From assembly GCA_910585215.1 (NCBI GenBank), contig CAJUDQ010000006.1, forward strand, positions 20,523 to 84,522: 64,000 nucleotides of DNA, read 5' to 3'. This stretch comes from an uncultured Lachnospiraceae bacterium. GTDB taxonomy: Bacteria > Bacillota > Clostridia > Lachnospirales > Lachnospiraceae. A program made the position numbers and the translations under genes. The notes below the pieces were generated by a model. That model was not told where the DNA came from, made no database searches, and saw only the letters and a program-made list of their open reading frames with translations. This document shows positions 1 to 9,177 of this stretch, piece by piece (the first letter of the stretch is position 1; each line of letters opens with the position of its first letter).

Positions 1-26
1 TTCCCTACACGACGCTCTTCCGATCT
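1..26. other. Illumina adapter remnant at contig end
   Basis: The first 26 bases read TTCCCTACACGACGCTCTTC followed by CGATCT, which is the 3' part of the standard Illumina read-1 adapter. This is library sequence left on the contig, not genome. The radC reading frame is coherent only from base 27. It marks a true contig end, so the remainder of radC is missing because of assembly, not biology. Confidence 0.97.
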
Positions 27-510
27 CACGCGGAGAAGCGACTGCGAAATTGACAGTTCCTGTCGATACAGTGCTCTCGGCGATAAATCCTGATTTTGCG
101 TCAAGCATCAGAACCTTCAGTTCTTCTTTTTCTTTATGGCGCATTTCCTCCATAAAATAACCGGCGACTGCTTTCGGTTCACTAAAACTGAGTTTCTCTC
201 TGCGTTCTGCCATTGCAATTCGTTTGGATAATTCTGCAATACACATAATTTGAACAGCTTTTACCATGCCGATACCTTTTACGCTTATAAGCTCTTTTGC
301 TGACAGATTTGTAAGCCCCATAATCCCCTGATTTTGTGTTAAATGTATAATTTTTTCTGCAAGCTCTACAGATTGTATACCGTTCGCGCCGGTTCTGATA
401 ATAACGGCTAAAAGCTCCGCATCGGTCAAAACCTGAGGACCGCAGGAAAAACAGCGTTCATACGGTCTGGACTCTGATGGTATATCTTTTATTCTTTTTT
501 TACTTTCCAT
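27..510 (-). CDS. radC: RadC family protein, 3' part missing at contig end
   Basis: Translated from ATG at 510 this gives MESKKRIKDIPSESRPYERC and continues for about 161 residues until the adapter. The N-terminal part matches RadC/YsxA-type proteins: a helix-hairpin-helix stretch LISVKGIGMVKAVQI (roughly residues 69-83), then the start of the JAB/MPN-like domain with LKVLMLDAKSGFIAEST and TGTVNFAVASPR. The HxH metal-binding part of the domain would lie beyond the contig end and cannot be assessed. RadC was named for DNA repair, but its biochemical role is unresolved. The gene is followed upstream (higher coordinates) by about 160 AT-rich bases that probably hold its promoter. Confidence 0.9.
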
Positions 511-673
511 ATAAATAACCTTTCCTGACTCTCCCGGCAGGCAATACGATACAAATCTGACATATATAGTATCGCTAAGGTCATTATATTTTATCATATC
601 ATATTTGGAAAATAAAGTATATATATAAAATGTAATAATTTTTTTACAATTTACGCCCTTTTTCTCTTCCTGT

Positions 674-1978
674 TTATACATTTATGAGACGGTCTGTTTT
701 GATATATCCTCCGTCAATGAGAGATTGCAGTGATTTCATAATTCCAAATTTTGCATGATACCATGTCAAACCTCCCTGAAAATATACCGCATATGGCGGT
801 TTCATCGGACCGTCTGCACTCAGTTCGATTGACGCTCCTGATATAAAGGCTCCTGCTGCCATTATCACATCTGCATCATACCCCGGCATTGCCCATGGCT
901 CCGGCACTACATGACTGTCTACAGGGGCTGCTGCCTGTATTCCCTGACAAAACTTTATCACACCCTCGGGAAATCCAAATTCTACCGCCTGAATAATATC
1001 ATGCCTTGGTTCACTGCCATTCGGCACCACCCTAAACCCCAGTCTTTCATACAAATTTGCCGCAAACACTGCTCCTTTTAAAGCCGCTGCTGTCACTACA
1101 GGCGCAAGAAACAATCCCTGATAAAAGCTTCTGTTTACATTCAGAGACGCTCCTACCTCTTTTCCAAGTCCCGGCGTCATCAGACGATAAGAAGCATTTT
1201 CCACACATTCCTTTGTTCCCGCAATATACCCTCCAAGAGGCGCAAGTCCTCCTCCCGGATTTTTAATCAGCGAGCCCACCACAAGGTCTGCTCCAAAATC
1301 AGAAGGCTCGTCCTCCTCCACAAACTCTCCATAACAGTTATCCACCATTACAATAATATCCTCTCGAATACTCTTTACAAATCTTACGGCCTCCCCTATT
1401 TCCTTCACTCCCAGAGAAGGTCTTGGCAGATACCCTTTAGACCGTTGAATTTCCACAAGCTTTGTTTTCTCTGTAATTGTATTCTTTATTCCCTCAAAAT
1501 CAAAAGAACCATCACTTAAAAGTTCCACCTGCTTATAACAGACTCCATATTCCGCAAGAGAACCTTTTGTCTCCCGTATACCAATAACTCCTTCCAAAGT
1601 ATCATAAGGTTTTCCCGAAATAGATATTATTTCATCTCCTGGTCTTAAATTTCCAAACAACGCGATAGTAAGCGCATGTGTGCCACATGCAATCTGCGCT
1701 CTGACCAGCGCATCTTCCGTATGAAATACATCTGCAAATACTGCCTCCAGAGTATCTCTTCCTGCATCTGTATAGCCATATCCTGTAGAACCTTCAAAAT
1801 GCATCTCGCTTACCTGATTTTTCTGCATTGCCCGTATCACCTTAAGCTGATTATATTCCGCAGTTTCATCTATCTTATCAAACCTTTCTTTTAAATCTCC
1901 CAATATACTACTTGAATAATCAATCACCTCCTTCGATATTCCAAGTTCTTTATAATATTTATATAAATCTTCTTTCAT
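674..1978 (-). CDS. PLP-dependent lyase, methionine gamma-lyase/YnbB family
   Basis: 434 residues, full length for the family annotated as methionine gamma-lyase-like or 'aluminum resistance' protein (B. subtilis YnbB). The fold-type I PLP signature is visible: VMVDNCYGEF carries the Asp that contacts the pyridine nitrogen (about residue 215), and GSLIKNPGGG (about 235-244) carries the probable Schiff-base lysine. The N-terminal region has the family's FEGSTGYGYTDAGRDTLE motif. The true substrate is not established for this family. YnbB-like genes commonly sit next to miaA in Firmicutes, as here. The usual hfq between miaA and ynbB is absent. SD GGAAAGCGGG precedes the ATG. Confidence 0.85.
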   Translation of the reverse strand: MKEDLYKYYKELGISKEVIDYSSSILGDLKERFDKIDETAEYNQLKVIRAMQKNQVSEMHFEGSTGYGYTDAGRDTLEAVFADVFHTEDALVRAQIACGTHALTIALFGNLRPGDEIISISGKPYDTLEGVIGIRETKGSLAEYGVCYKQVELLSDGSFDFEGIKNTITEKTKLVEIQRSKGYLPRPSLGVKEIGEAVRFVKSIREDIIVMVDNCYGEFVEEDEPSDFGADLVVGSLIKNPGGGLAPLGGYIAGTKECVENASYRLMTPGLGKEVGASLNVNRSFYQGLFLAPVVTAAALKGAVFAANLYERLGFRVVPNGSEPRHDIIQAVEFGFPEGVIKFCQGIQAAAPVDSHVVPEPWAMPGYDADVIMAAGAFISGASIELSADGPMKPPYAVYFQGGLTWYHAKFGIMKSLQSLIDGGYIKTDRLINV

Positions 1979-2034
1979 TTCCCGCTTTCCTTTCAGAATA
2001 AATTATATTGCTTCTTAAGCTTTCTTCTGTGTTT

Positions 2035-2982
2035 TTAAAATAGAATCTCTCTGCTTTTTTCTGCCAGATATGCCAATATCCTGTCCTTATCCATTCCAAA
2101 CTCTTCAAAATTCACCCATTCCACTTCCTTTTCCCTGCGAAACCATGTAAGCTGTCTTTTTGCAAAATGCCTTGTATTTTTCTTCAACTCCAAAACAGCC
2201 TCTTCATAAGACAATTCCCCCTCCAAAAACGCAAATATTTCTTTATATCCTATTCCCTGCATGGAGACAAGGTTTCTTTGATATCCCCGTTCCATAAGCC
2301 CCTTCACCTCATCCACAAGTCCTTGTTCCAGCATCCTGTCTACCCGTTTTTCAATTCTCTCATACAAAAGCTTTCGTTCCATATTCAGCACAAAATACCT
2401 GAAATCAAACGGAGAGCTCTTTTCACGCTGCACTTCATTGTGAATCGAAATCTTTTCTCCCGTCTGATGATAATACTCCAGTGCCCGTATTACCCGCTTT
2501 ACATTATTTTCATGAATCTCCTGTGCCGCTTTAACATCCACGCGCCCAAGCATTTCATGCAGATAATGATTTCCCTTTTCTGCTGCCAGAGCTTCCAGTT
2601 CCCTTCGATATGTCAGGTCATTCTCTTCCTCTGTAAAATCAATATCATATAAAAGAGACTGGATATAAAACCCTGTACCTCCTGCAATAACAGGCACTTT
2701 ACTGTGAGAATAAATCTCTTTCACATACTTTTTTGCTCTCTCCTGAAAGACAAAAATATTAAAAGTTTCTCTAGGGTCAAATTCATCAATCAGATAATGC
2801 CTCACCCCCTGCATTTCTTCCTTACGGACCTTTGCAGAACCGATATCCATATACCGGTAAGCCTGTATGGAATCTGCACTGATAATTTCCCCGTCTATTT
2901 CCTTTGCCAGCCTTACAGACAATTCCGTTTTTCCAACTGCTGTAGGACCTGTCACTATAATAAGAGGAATTTTCCGATTCAT
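2035..2982 (-). CDS. miaA: tRNA dimethylallyltransferase MiaA
   Basis: 315 residues, the normal length. MiaA transfers a dimethylallyl group from DMAPP to N6 of A37 in tRNAs reading UNN codons; MiaB, also encoded here, then methylthiolates the product. Visible motifs are the P-loop GPTAVGKTELSVRLAKE (residues 11-27), DSIQAYRYMDIGSAK with the catalytic Asp and the substrate-tRNA contacts, and GGTGFYIQSLLYDIDF. The C-terminal half contains MQGIGYKEIFAFLEG and the KRQLTWFRR signature. It lies 21 bases downstream of mutL on the same strand, so it is probably co-transcribed with mutL and mutS. SD AAGGAAG precedes the ATG. Confidence 0.96.
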   Translation of the reverse strand: MNRKIPLIIVTGPTAVGKTELSVRLAKEIDGEIISADSIQAYRYMDIGSAKVRKEEMQGVRHYLIDEFDPRETFNIFVFQERAKKYVKEIYSHSKVPVIAGGTGFYIQSLLYDIDFTEEENDLTYRRELEALAAEKGNHYLHEMLGRVDVKAAQEIHENNVKRVIRALEYYHQTGEKISIHNEVQREKSSPFDFRYFVLNMERKLLYERIEKRVDRMLEQGLVDEVKGLMERGYQRNLVSMQGIGYKEIFAFLEGELSYEEAVLELKKNTRHFAKRQLTWFRREKEVEWVNFEEFGMDKDRILAYLAEKSREILF

Positions 2983-3003
2983 ATAACACTTCCTTCTTCT
3001 TTT

Positions 3004-5007
3004 CTAAATAACACGTTTAAATTTCTTTTCCAGTTCATATTTACTCATGGAAATAATAGTAGGCCGCCCGTGAGGACAATTATACGGATTTTCCAATGTC
3101 AAAAGTTCATCAATCAGCCTGTCCGCTTCCGCTGTCGACAGTCTGCTGTTTCCCTTTACAGCAGCTTTGCACGACATGGAGGCAATTTTTTCCATAATAA
3201 GGTCAGACCCTCCCCGAATCCCATTTTCATCTGTCAGATAATCAATCATTTCCATTAAAAGCTCCTGTTTTGCCAGAGAATACAAATCAAATGGAACTGA
3301 ATGAACTGCATAATCATTTCCCCCAAATCCTTCCATTTCATAACCAAGCCTCAAAAATTCCTTTTGATATTTTTTTACTACCTCAGCTTCCCTTATCGAA
3401 AGATTGAGAATAATCGGTGGATTTAATTCCTGAGACAAACTCTCCTTTGTCTTTAATTTTGCCATAGTCCGTTCAAACAGTACTTTTTCATGCGCTGCAT
3501 GCTGGTCAACAATAAACATCTTTTCTCCATACTCCACTATCCAGTAAGTCTCAAATACCTGTCCCACAATTTTATGATGAAGCCGCGCCTCTTTTGACAA
3601 AAGTTTATCATCAAATAAAGTCATCTGTTCTGGTTTCTTTATTAAATTTGAAACATCTGCTCCATGATAAACAGTTTCTTCACAAACAAGAGAAGAGCTG
3701 ACTGCAGACTGCTGAATATCCATATACGTCTTGGGCTCTTCATTCAAAGACTGCTCTTTCTTTTTTTCTTCTTCGGCTTCCCTACTGACAGTACTCTCCC
3801 TGCCATGCACTCTGTTTTGAACAGATATACCTTCTAAACCCTTATCTTCCGACTTCTTTACATCTGTATTATCTATCTTCTGTCTGTCTGCAACAGCCGC
3901 CTTTATCTCCTGCCGTCTTCTTGTTTCAAAAATCTCGGGTGATTTTTCTATCTCTTTTTTTAACGGCTTCCAGTTTTCTTCTTTTCTTGCTCTCTCTTCT
4001 ATCTTCACCTCAGGTACCAGATCTTTTCCTGTCAGCGTATCACGAACGGTCCTTAAAATTTCAGGATAAATCCTGTCTCCGTTTTGAAATCTCATTTCCA
4101 GTTTTGCCGGATGTACATTTACATCAATAAATTCAGGCTCTATGTGAAACAAAAGCGCTGTAAAAGGATACTTATGCTGCATCATAAAATTTTTATACCC
4201 TTCTTCAATTGCCTTATTTATAATTCCACTTTTAATATATCTCCCATTGATAAAATAATTTTCAAAATTTCTGTTTCCTCTTGATATCAACGGTTTTCCA
4301 ATATATCCCTGCACTTTAAAAAGGGAATTTACAGCAGTTATCTCCAAAAGATTTGCCGTAATATCCCTTCCGTAAATCTGATAAATCACATCTTTCAAAT
4401 TTCCGTTTCCACTGGTATTTAACATATGCTTTCCATTGTTAATAAACCGAATACCAATTTCCGGATGTGAAAGAGCAATCCTCTGAACGATATCGCTGAT
4501 ATATCCGGCTTCTGTCACAGAAGATTTTAAAAATTTTTTTCTCGCCGGTGTATTATAAAACAGATTGCGGACAATAAAAGTAGTTCCCTCGGGCACACCT
4601 ACGTCCTCAATTTCTCCTTCTACACCGCCTTTTATCTCATATCTGCATCCCATAAGTCCGGATTTTGTCTTTGAAATCAATTCCACCATTGAAACAGACG
4701 CAATGCTTGAGAGTGCTTCACCGCGAAAACCAAGCGAGGAAACAGATAATAAATCCTCCGCTGTCTTAATCTTACTTGTGGCATGGCGCAGGAAGGCATG
4801 TTTAATATCTGTTTTCTCAATTCCTCCTCCGTTATCCGTAATTCGAATAAAAGAAGTTCCTCCGTCTTTTATCTCTATTGTAACAGCCGTAGCCAATGCA
4901 TCAATTGCATTTTCCACAAGCTCCTTTACTACAGATGCCGGCCGTTCAATGACTTCACCGGCCGCAATTTTATTGATTGTAACTTCATCTAAAATCTGAA
5001 TCGCCAT
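3004..5007 (-). CDS. mutL: DNA mismatch repair protein MutL
   Basis: 667 residues. The GHKL ATPase domain is N-terminal: VVKELVENAIDA (residues 26-37, N box), DNGGGI, and HATSKI with FRGEALSSI. The C-terminal dimerisation domain (from about 470) carries VDQHAAHEKVLFE, matching the DQHA(X)2E(X)4E metal-binding endonuclease motif, together with CKAAVK and CPHGRP. MutL therefore should be a nicking endonuclease, as in organisms without MutH. The linker (about 340-460) is long, charged and poorly conserved, which is usual. It lies 51 bases after mutS on the same strand. Confidence 0.96.
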   Translation of the reverse strand: MAIQILDEVTINKIAAGEVIERPASVVKELVENAIDALATAVTIEIKDGGTSFIRITDNGGGIEKTDIKHAFLRHATSKIKTAEDLLSVSSLGFRGEALSSIASVSMVELISKTKSGLMGCRYEIKGGVEGEIEDVGVPEGTTFIVRNLFYNTPARKKFLKSSVTEAGYISDIVQRIALSHPEIGIRFINNGKHMLNTSGNGNLKDVIYQIYGRDITANLLEITAVNSLFKVQGYIGKPLISRGNRNFENYFINGRYIKSGIINKAIEEGYKNFMMQHKYPFTALLFHIEPEFIDVNVHPAKLEMRFQNGDRIYPEILRTVRDTLTGKDLVPEVKIEERARKEENWKPLKKEIEKSPEIFETRRRQEIKAAVADRQKIDNTDVKKSEDKGLEGISVQNRVHGRESTVSREAEEEKKKEQSLNEEPKTYMDIQQSAVSSSLVCEETVYHGADVSNLIKKPEQMTLFDDKLLSKEARLHHKIVGQVFETYWIVEYGEKMFIVDQHAAHEKVLFERTMAKLKTKESLSQELNPPIILNLSIREAEVVKKYQKEFLRLGYEMEGFGGNDYAVHSVPFDLYSLAKQELLMEMIDYLTDENGIRGGSDLIMEKIASMSCKAAVKGNSRLSTAEADRLIDELLTLENPYNCPHGRPTIISMSKYELEKKFKRVI

Positions 5008-5058
5008 CCCGCACCTCTTTTTTATCGTTTAACATTATAACGTTTTTATATGAAACTA

Positions 5059-7731
5059 TCAGCCTTCCGTTGACTGCACGGCCCAACGGTTTTTCACTTT
5101 ATTCTGCAGCTTATAAAGTGTATTTAACGCATCAATCGGTGTCATATTTCCAAGGTCAAGCTCTTTTATTTCATTTGCAATATCCTCATCTCTGACTGTA
5201 TCAAACAATGACATCTGTGACATTTCAAGCTCATCTGGCTTTGTCTGTTTTTTCCTGCTGTGTATGCCCTGCGCCGCAATTTCTCTTGCACTTTTGGAAA
5301 TATCTGCATCAATCAGCTGCACTACAATCTCCTTTGCACGCTCAATTACTGTATCTGGAACACCTGCAAGTTTTGCCACCTGAATCCCGTAACTTTTATC
5401 CGCACCGCCCTTTATAATCTTTCTCAAAAAGACAATATCGTCTCCTTGTTCCTTAACTGCAATACAATAATTATTGACCCCGTTTATCATTCCCTCAAGC
5501 TCTGTCAGTTCATGATAATGTGTCGCAAACAAAGTCTTTGCGCCCAAAAGCTTTGGATTGCTGATATATTCCACCACTGCCCATGCAATGCTTAATCCGT
5601 CAAAGGTGCTGGTGCCTCTTCCGATTTCATCCAGAATCACAAGGCTGTTTGAAGTGGCATTTCTTAAAATATTTGCAACCTCTGTCATTTCCACCATAAA
5701 CGTACTCTGCCCGCTGGCAAGGTCGTCAGATGCTCCAACTCTGGTAAAAATTCTGTCACAGATTCCAATATTTGCATGGTCCGCCGGAACAAAACTTCCT
5801 ATCTGTGCCATTAAAACAATCAGAGCACTTTGTCTCATATAAGTGGATTTACCCGCCATATTCGGACCGGTGATAATCGTAATCCGATTCTGTCCATTGT
5901 TCAGATAAGTATCATTTGATACAAACAAATCATTCGCCATCATCTGTTCCACAACCGGATGCCGTCCGCCTTTGATATCAATAATTCCCTTTTCATTTAT
6001 TTTGGGCTTTACATATCTGTTTTTCTCTGCCACATAGGCAAGGGCTGCAAACACATCCAAAGCGGCAACTGCCTTTGCTGTTTTCTGGATTCTTGCAATA
6101 TGCTCGGATATCTTTTCTCTGACCTCGCAAAAAAGATGATATTCCAGAGTATAGAGCTTATCTTCCGAGCCCAAAATCATCATTTCAATTTCTTTTAATT
6201 CTGGTGTAATATACCTTTCTGCATTTGTCAATGTCTGTTTTCTTGTATAATCCTCAGGCATTTGAAAAGAATTTTTATAAGAATTTGTAATTTCGATACA
6301 ATATCCAAAATTTTTATTAAACTTTATTTTTAAAGTTTTTACGCCGGTTCGTTCTCTTTCCTTTGCTTCCAAATCGGCAAGCCATCCCTTTCCATCCGTC
6401 TTTGCACGCCTCAGCTTGTCTACCTCCTCATGATACCCCTCTTTTATAATTCCACCCTCTTTTATCTGTACTGGAGGTTCCTCAAGAATAGCCCGTTCAA
6501 TTAATTCTGAAATATCCAAAAGCGCATCCATATCCTCATTTACTTTATTTAACAGAGGATTTTCAAAACCATCCAGAATTTGCTTTATATGCGGAAGCAT
6601 TGACAGTGAATTTTTAAAGGCAATTAAGTCTCTTGGATTCGCCGTTTTATTTCCAATACGGCTGATTATCCGTTCAAGGTCATAGACAGGACTTAAATAT
6701 TCCCGTATCTCCTCCCGTTCAATTGCAGAATTTACAAATGTCTGCACAGCTTCCTGTCTTTTTGTAATTTCTGTCTTATCAATCAGAGGCTGCTCAAGAA
6801 AGGAACGCAAAAGCCTTGCTCCCATGGCGGTTTTTGTTTTGTCGAGTATCCACAGAAGAGAACCCTTCTTATTTTTTTCCCGAAGAGTTTCTGTCAGTTC
6901 CAGATTTCTTCTGGTAGAGGTATCCAATACCATATATTTTCCAGTTACATAAGGGGTAATCGCAGTAAGCTGAACAAGTGCATCCTTTTGGGTCTCAGTA
7001 AGATATTGCATAAGTGCTCCCGCACTGACGCTCCCTGTTTCAAAATCTCCAAGTCCAAGTCCGTCAAGATGATGAATTTTAAAGTGCTCCAAAAGGGCCC
7101 TCTTTGCATTTTCATCATCAAAATACCACGCATCCAGAGAAAAAACAGAGAGATTGAGTCTCTGTTTTATATCTTCCAAATCAATACCGCTTACAGAAAA
7201 TGCCTGATTACAGATAATTTCAGAAGGCATAAATTTATTAATCTCATCCAGAAGTGTTCGTTTGGAATTTACCTCTGTCACATAAAAATCTCCTGTGGTA
7301 ATATCACAGACAGAAATTCCATACATCTCGTCGACATAAATAATACACATCAAATAATTGTTTTTGGACTCATCCAGCGCAGATACATTAAAATTTGTTC
7401 CCGGTGTTACCACACGAATCACTTCACGTTTTACAAGTCCCCTTGCCATTTTCGGGTCTTCCACCTGTTCCCCGATTGCCACCTTATATCCCTTGCCTAC
7501 CAGCCTGTTTAAATAGACTTCTACAGCATGATGAGGAACGCCACACATCGGTGCGCGCTCCTCAAGTCCACAATCTTTTCCGGTAAGGGTAAGTTCTAAC
7601 TCCTTTGATGCTAATATGGCATCCTCAAAAAACATTTCGTAAAAATCTCCCAGTCTGTAAAAAAGAATACAATCTTTATATTGTTCTTTTGTATTCATAT
7701 ATTCCTGCATCATAGGTGATAGCTGTCCCAT
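5059..7731 (-). CDS. mutS: DNA mismatch repair protein MutS
   Basis: 890 residues from the chosen start. MutS binds mismatches and recruits MutL. The N-terminal mismatch-recognition domain has YRLGDFYEMFFEDA, with the Phe-X-Glu wedge. The C-terminal ABC-type ATPase has TGPNMAGKSTYMRQ (Walker A), STFMVEMTEV (signature), and LVILDEIGRGTSTFDG (Walker B plus D-loop). A start two codons upstream (7737) is possible, but the ATG at 7731 sits 6 bases after GGAGG, while the 7737 ATG would abut the SD, so 7731 is preferred. It heads the mutS-mutL-miaA run; the GH1 gene lies just upstream, 26 bases away. Confidence 0.97.
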   Translation of the reverse strand: MGQLSPMMQEYMNTKEQYKDCILFYRLGDFYEMFFEDAILASKELELTLTGKDCGLEERAPMCGVPHHAVEVYLNRLVGKGYKVAIGEQVEDPKMARGLVKREVIRVVTPGTNFNVSALDESKNNYLMCIIYVDEMYGISVCDITTGDFYVTEVNSKRTLLDEINKFMPSEIICNQAFSVSGIDLEDIKQRLNLSVFSLDAWYFDDENAKRALLEHFKIHHLDGLGLGDFETGSVSAGALMQYLTETQKDALVQLTAITPYVTGKYMVLDTSTRRNLELTETLREKNKKGSLLWILDKTKTAMGARLLRSFLEQPLIDKTEITKRQEAVQTFVNSAIEREEIREYLSPVYDLERIISRIGNKTANPRDLIAFKNSLSMLPHIKQILDGFENPLLNKVNEDMDALLDISELIERAILEEPPVQIKEGGIIKEGYHEEVDKLRRAKTDGKGWLADLEAKERERTGVKTLKIKFNKNFGYCIEITNSYKNSFQMPEDYTRKQTLTNAERYITPELKEIEMMILGSEDKLYTLEYHLFCEVREKISEHIARIQKTAKAVAALDVFAALAYVAEKNRYVKPKINEKGIIDIKGGRHPVVEQMMANDLFVSNDTYLNNGQNRITIITGPNMAGKSTYMRQSALIVLMAQIGSFVPADHANIGICDRIFTRVGASDDLASGQSTFMVEMTEVANILRNATSNSLVILDEIGRGTSTFDGLSIAWAVVEYISNPKLLGAKTLFATHYHELTELEGMINGVNNYCIAVKEQGDDIVFLRKIIKGGADKSYGIQVAKLAGVPDTVIERAKEIVVQLIDADISKSAREIAAQGIHSRKKQTKPDELEMSQMSLFDTVRDEDIANEIKELDLGNMTPIDALNTLYKLQNKVKNRWAVQSTEG

Positions 7732-7757
7732 TTTCATCCTCCGTTATTTCATATTTT

Positions 7758-9113
7758 TTACAGGTTTTCACCATTCTTTTTTATTACCTCTGCATACCAG
7801 TATGCAGAATCTTTCATTGTCCTTTCTCCAGTTGGATAATCAATATAAATCAGTCCAAATCTCTGATTATATCCCTCTGCCCATTCAAAATTATCCATCA
7901 GTGACCATTGCAGATAACCCTTTAAGTCCGCGCCTTCATCGGCAGCTTTTTTGTATTCTCTCAAATATCTGTTTAAAAAATCAATTCTCTGAGGGTCATG
8001 TACCTTTCCGTCAAGACTGATAACATCAGGATTTGCCATTCCATTTTCTGTTACCAGAATCGGAAGCTTATATCTTTCATAGAAGAATTTCGGACCATAG
8101 TGAAGAATTTCCGGCGTAATCGGCCATGTCATATCTGTATGCGGATAGCCGACCGGTTTTTTTACAAATTCATATTCTCTGTCTGTTCCGGCCTTTACAG
8201 TTCCTCCCTGATAAGAATTCATTCCAAAGAAATCAAGCGGCTGGCAGATAGTCTTCATATCATTCTGCCCGATATTTGGCCACCATGCTTCATTCGCTTT
8301 TATCGCTTCCTCCGGATAAGCACCAAAATAAACAGGGTCCATCCACAGAGCATTTGACCACATACAGTGATAGGAAGAAGCATCAAACATTGCACGCTTG
8401 GCAGCATTGATATCTTCTTCAGACTCTGTCGCCGGAATCACACATTCGGCAACCGGAGCAAAGCCAACTTCACATGGCTGCTTGGAATACTGCCGGATGG
8501 TCTGTACAGATTTTCCATGTGCAAGCAGTGCATTGTGCATAATCTGCAATACATATCCGCGGTTTAACTTCAATCCCGGTGCATGCGTACCGTCAGAATG
8601 ACCAAGATTAATAAAGCACTGTGGCTCATTAATTGTCATCCAGTGTGTCACTCTGTCAGAAAGTCTTTCTATAATTACTTTTGTATATTCCGCAAACCAG
8701 TCAGAACTGTCCGGATTGAGCCAGCCTCCTTTTTTAAATAAGGCAACCGGATAATCCCAGTGAAACAGTGTAATATACGGTTCAATTCCTGCATTTACAA
8801 GCTCATCTACCAGTTTGTCATAAAAATCAAGTCCTTCCTCGTTTATTTCTCCGATTCCGTCAGGAATTACCCTTGACCAGCTGATTGAAAAACGATAGGC
8901 CTTTACTCCCATTTCCTTCATAATCGCCACATCTTCTTTATATCTGTGATAATGGTCGCAGGCAACGTCTCCGGTATCGCCGTCTCTTACAAATCCTTTC
9001 TGCTTGCAGCAGATATCCCATACATTCAATCCTTTTTTTCCCTCGTAGGCGGCACCCTCAATCTGATAGGCAGCAGTTGACACGCCCCATACAAAATCCT
9101 TCTTAAATCCCAT
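7758..9113 (-). CDS. Glycoside hydrolase family 1 beta-glucosidase
   Basis: 451 residues from ATG 9113, the normal GH1 length. GH1 enzymes hydrolyse beta-glucosides or 6-phospho-beta-glucosides by a retaining mechanism. FVWGVSTAAYQIEGA is the N-terminal family signature, MTINEPQCF holds the acid/base Glu (about residue 163), and LPILVTENGMANP holds the nucleophile Glu (about 351). No signal peptide is seen, so it should be cytoplasmic. The start 12 codons downstream of the longest frame was chosen because AAAGGAGACC lies 5-8 bases before it. No PTS or ABC sugar-uptake gene is adjacent. It splits miaB from mutS, which are usually neighbours in Clostridia. Confidence 0.93.
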   Translation of the reverse strand: MGFKKDFVWGVSTAAYQIEGAAYEGKKGLNVWDICCKQKGFVRDGDTGDVACDHYHRYKEDVAIMKEMGVKAYRFSISWSRVIPDGIGEINEEGLDFYDKLVDELVNAGIEPYITLFHWDYPVALFKKGGWLNPDSSDWFAEYTKVIIERLSDRVTHWMTINEPQCFINLGHSDGTHAPGLKLNRGYVLQIMHNALLAHGKSVQTIRQYSKQPCEVGFAPVAECVIPATESEEDINAAKRAMFDASSYHCMWSNALWMDPVYFGAYPEEAIKANEAWWPNIGQNDMKTICQPLDFFGMNSYQGGTVKAGTDREYEFVKKPVGYPHTDMTWPITPEILHYGPKFFYERYKLPILVTENGMANPDVISLDGKVHDPQRIDFLNRYLREYKKAADEGADLKGYLQWSLMDNFEWAEGYNQRFGLIYIDYPTGERTMKDSAYWYAEVIKKNGENL

Positions 9114-9177
9114 CTTAAGGTCTCCTTTCTGATTTTCAATTATTATCATTTATCTTTTACCGGCTGCAATAAAACAA

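Noticed and set aside
2167..3258. Plus-strand open frames of 161 and 184 codons opposite miaA and mutL
   Set aside because: They are antisense shadows of well-recognised genes with low-complexity, Phe/His/Cys-rich translations and no proper start context.
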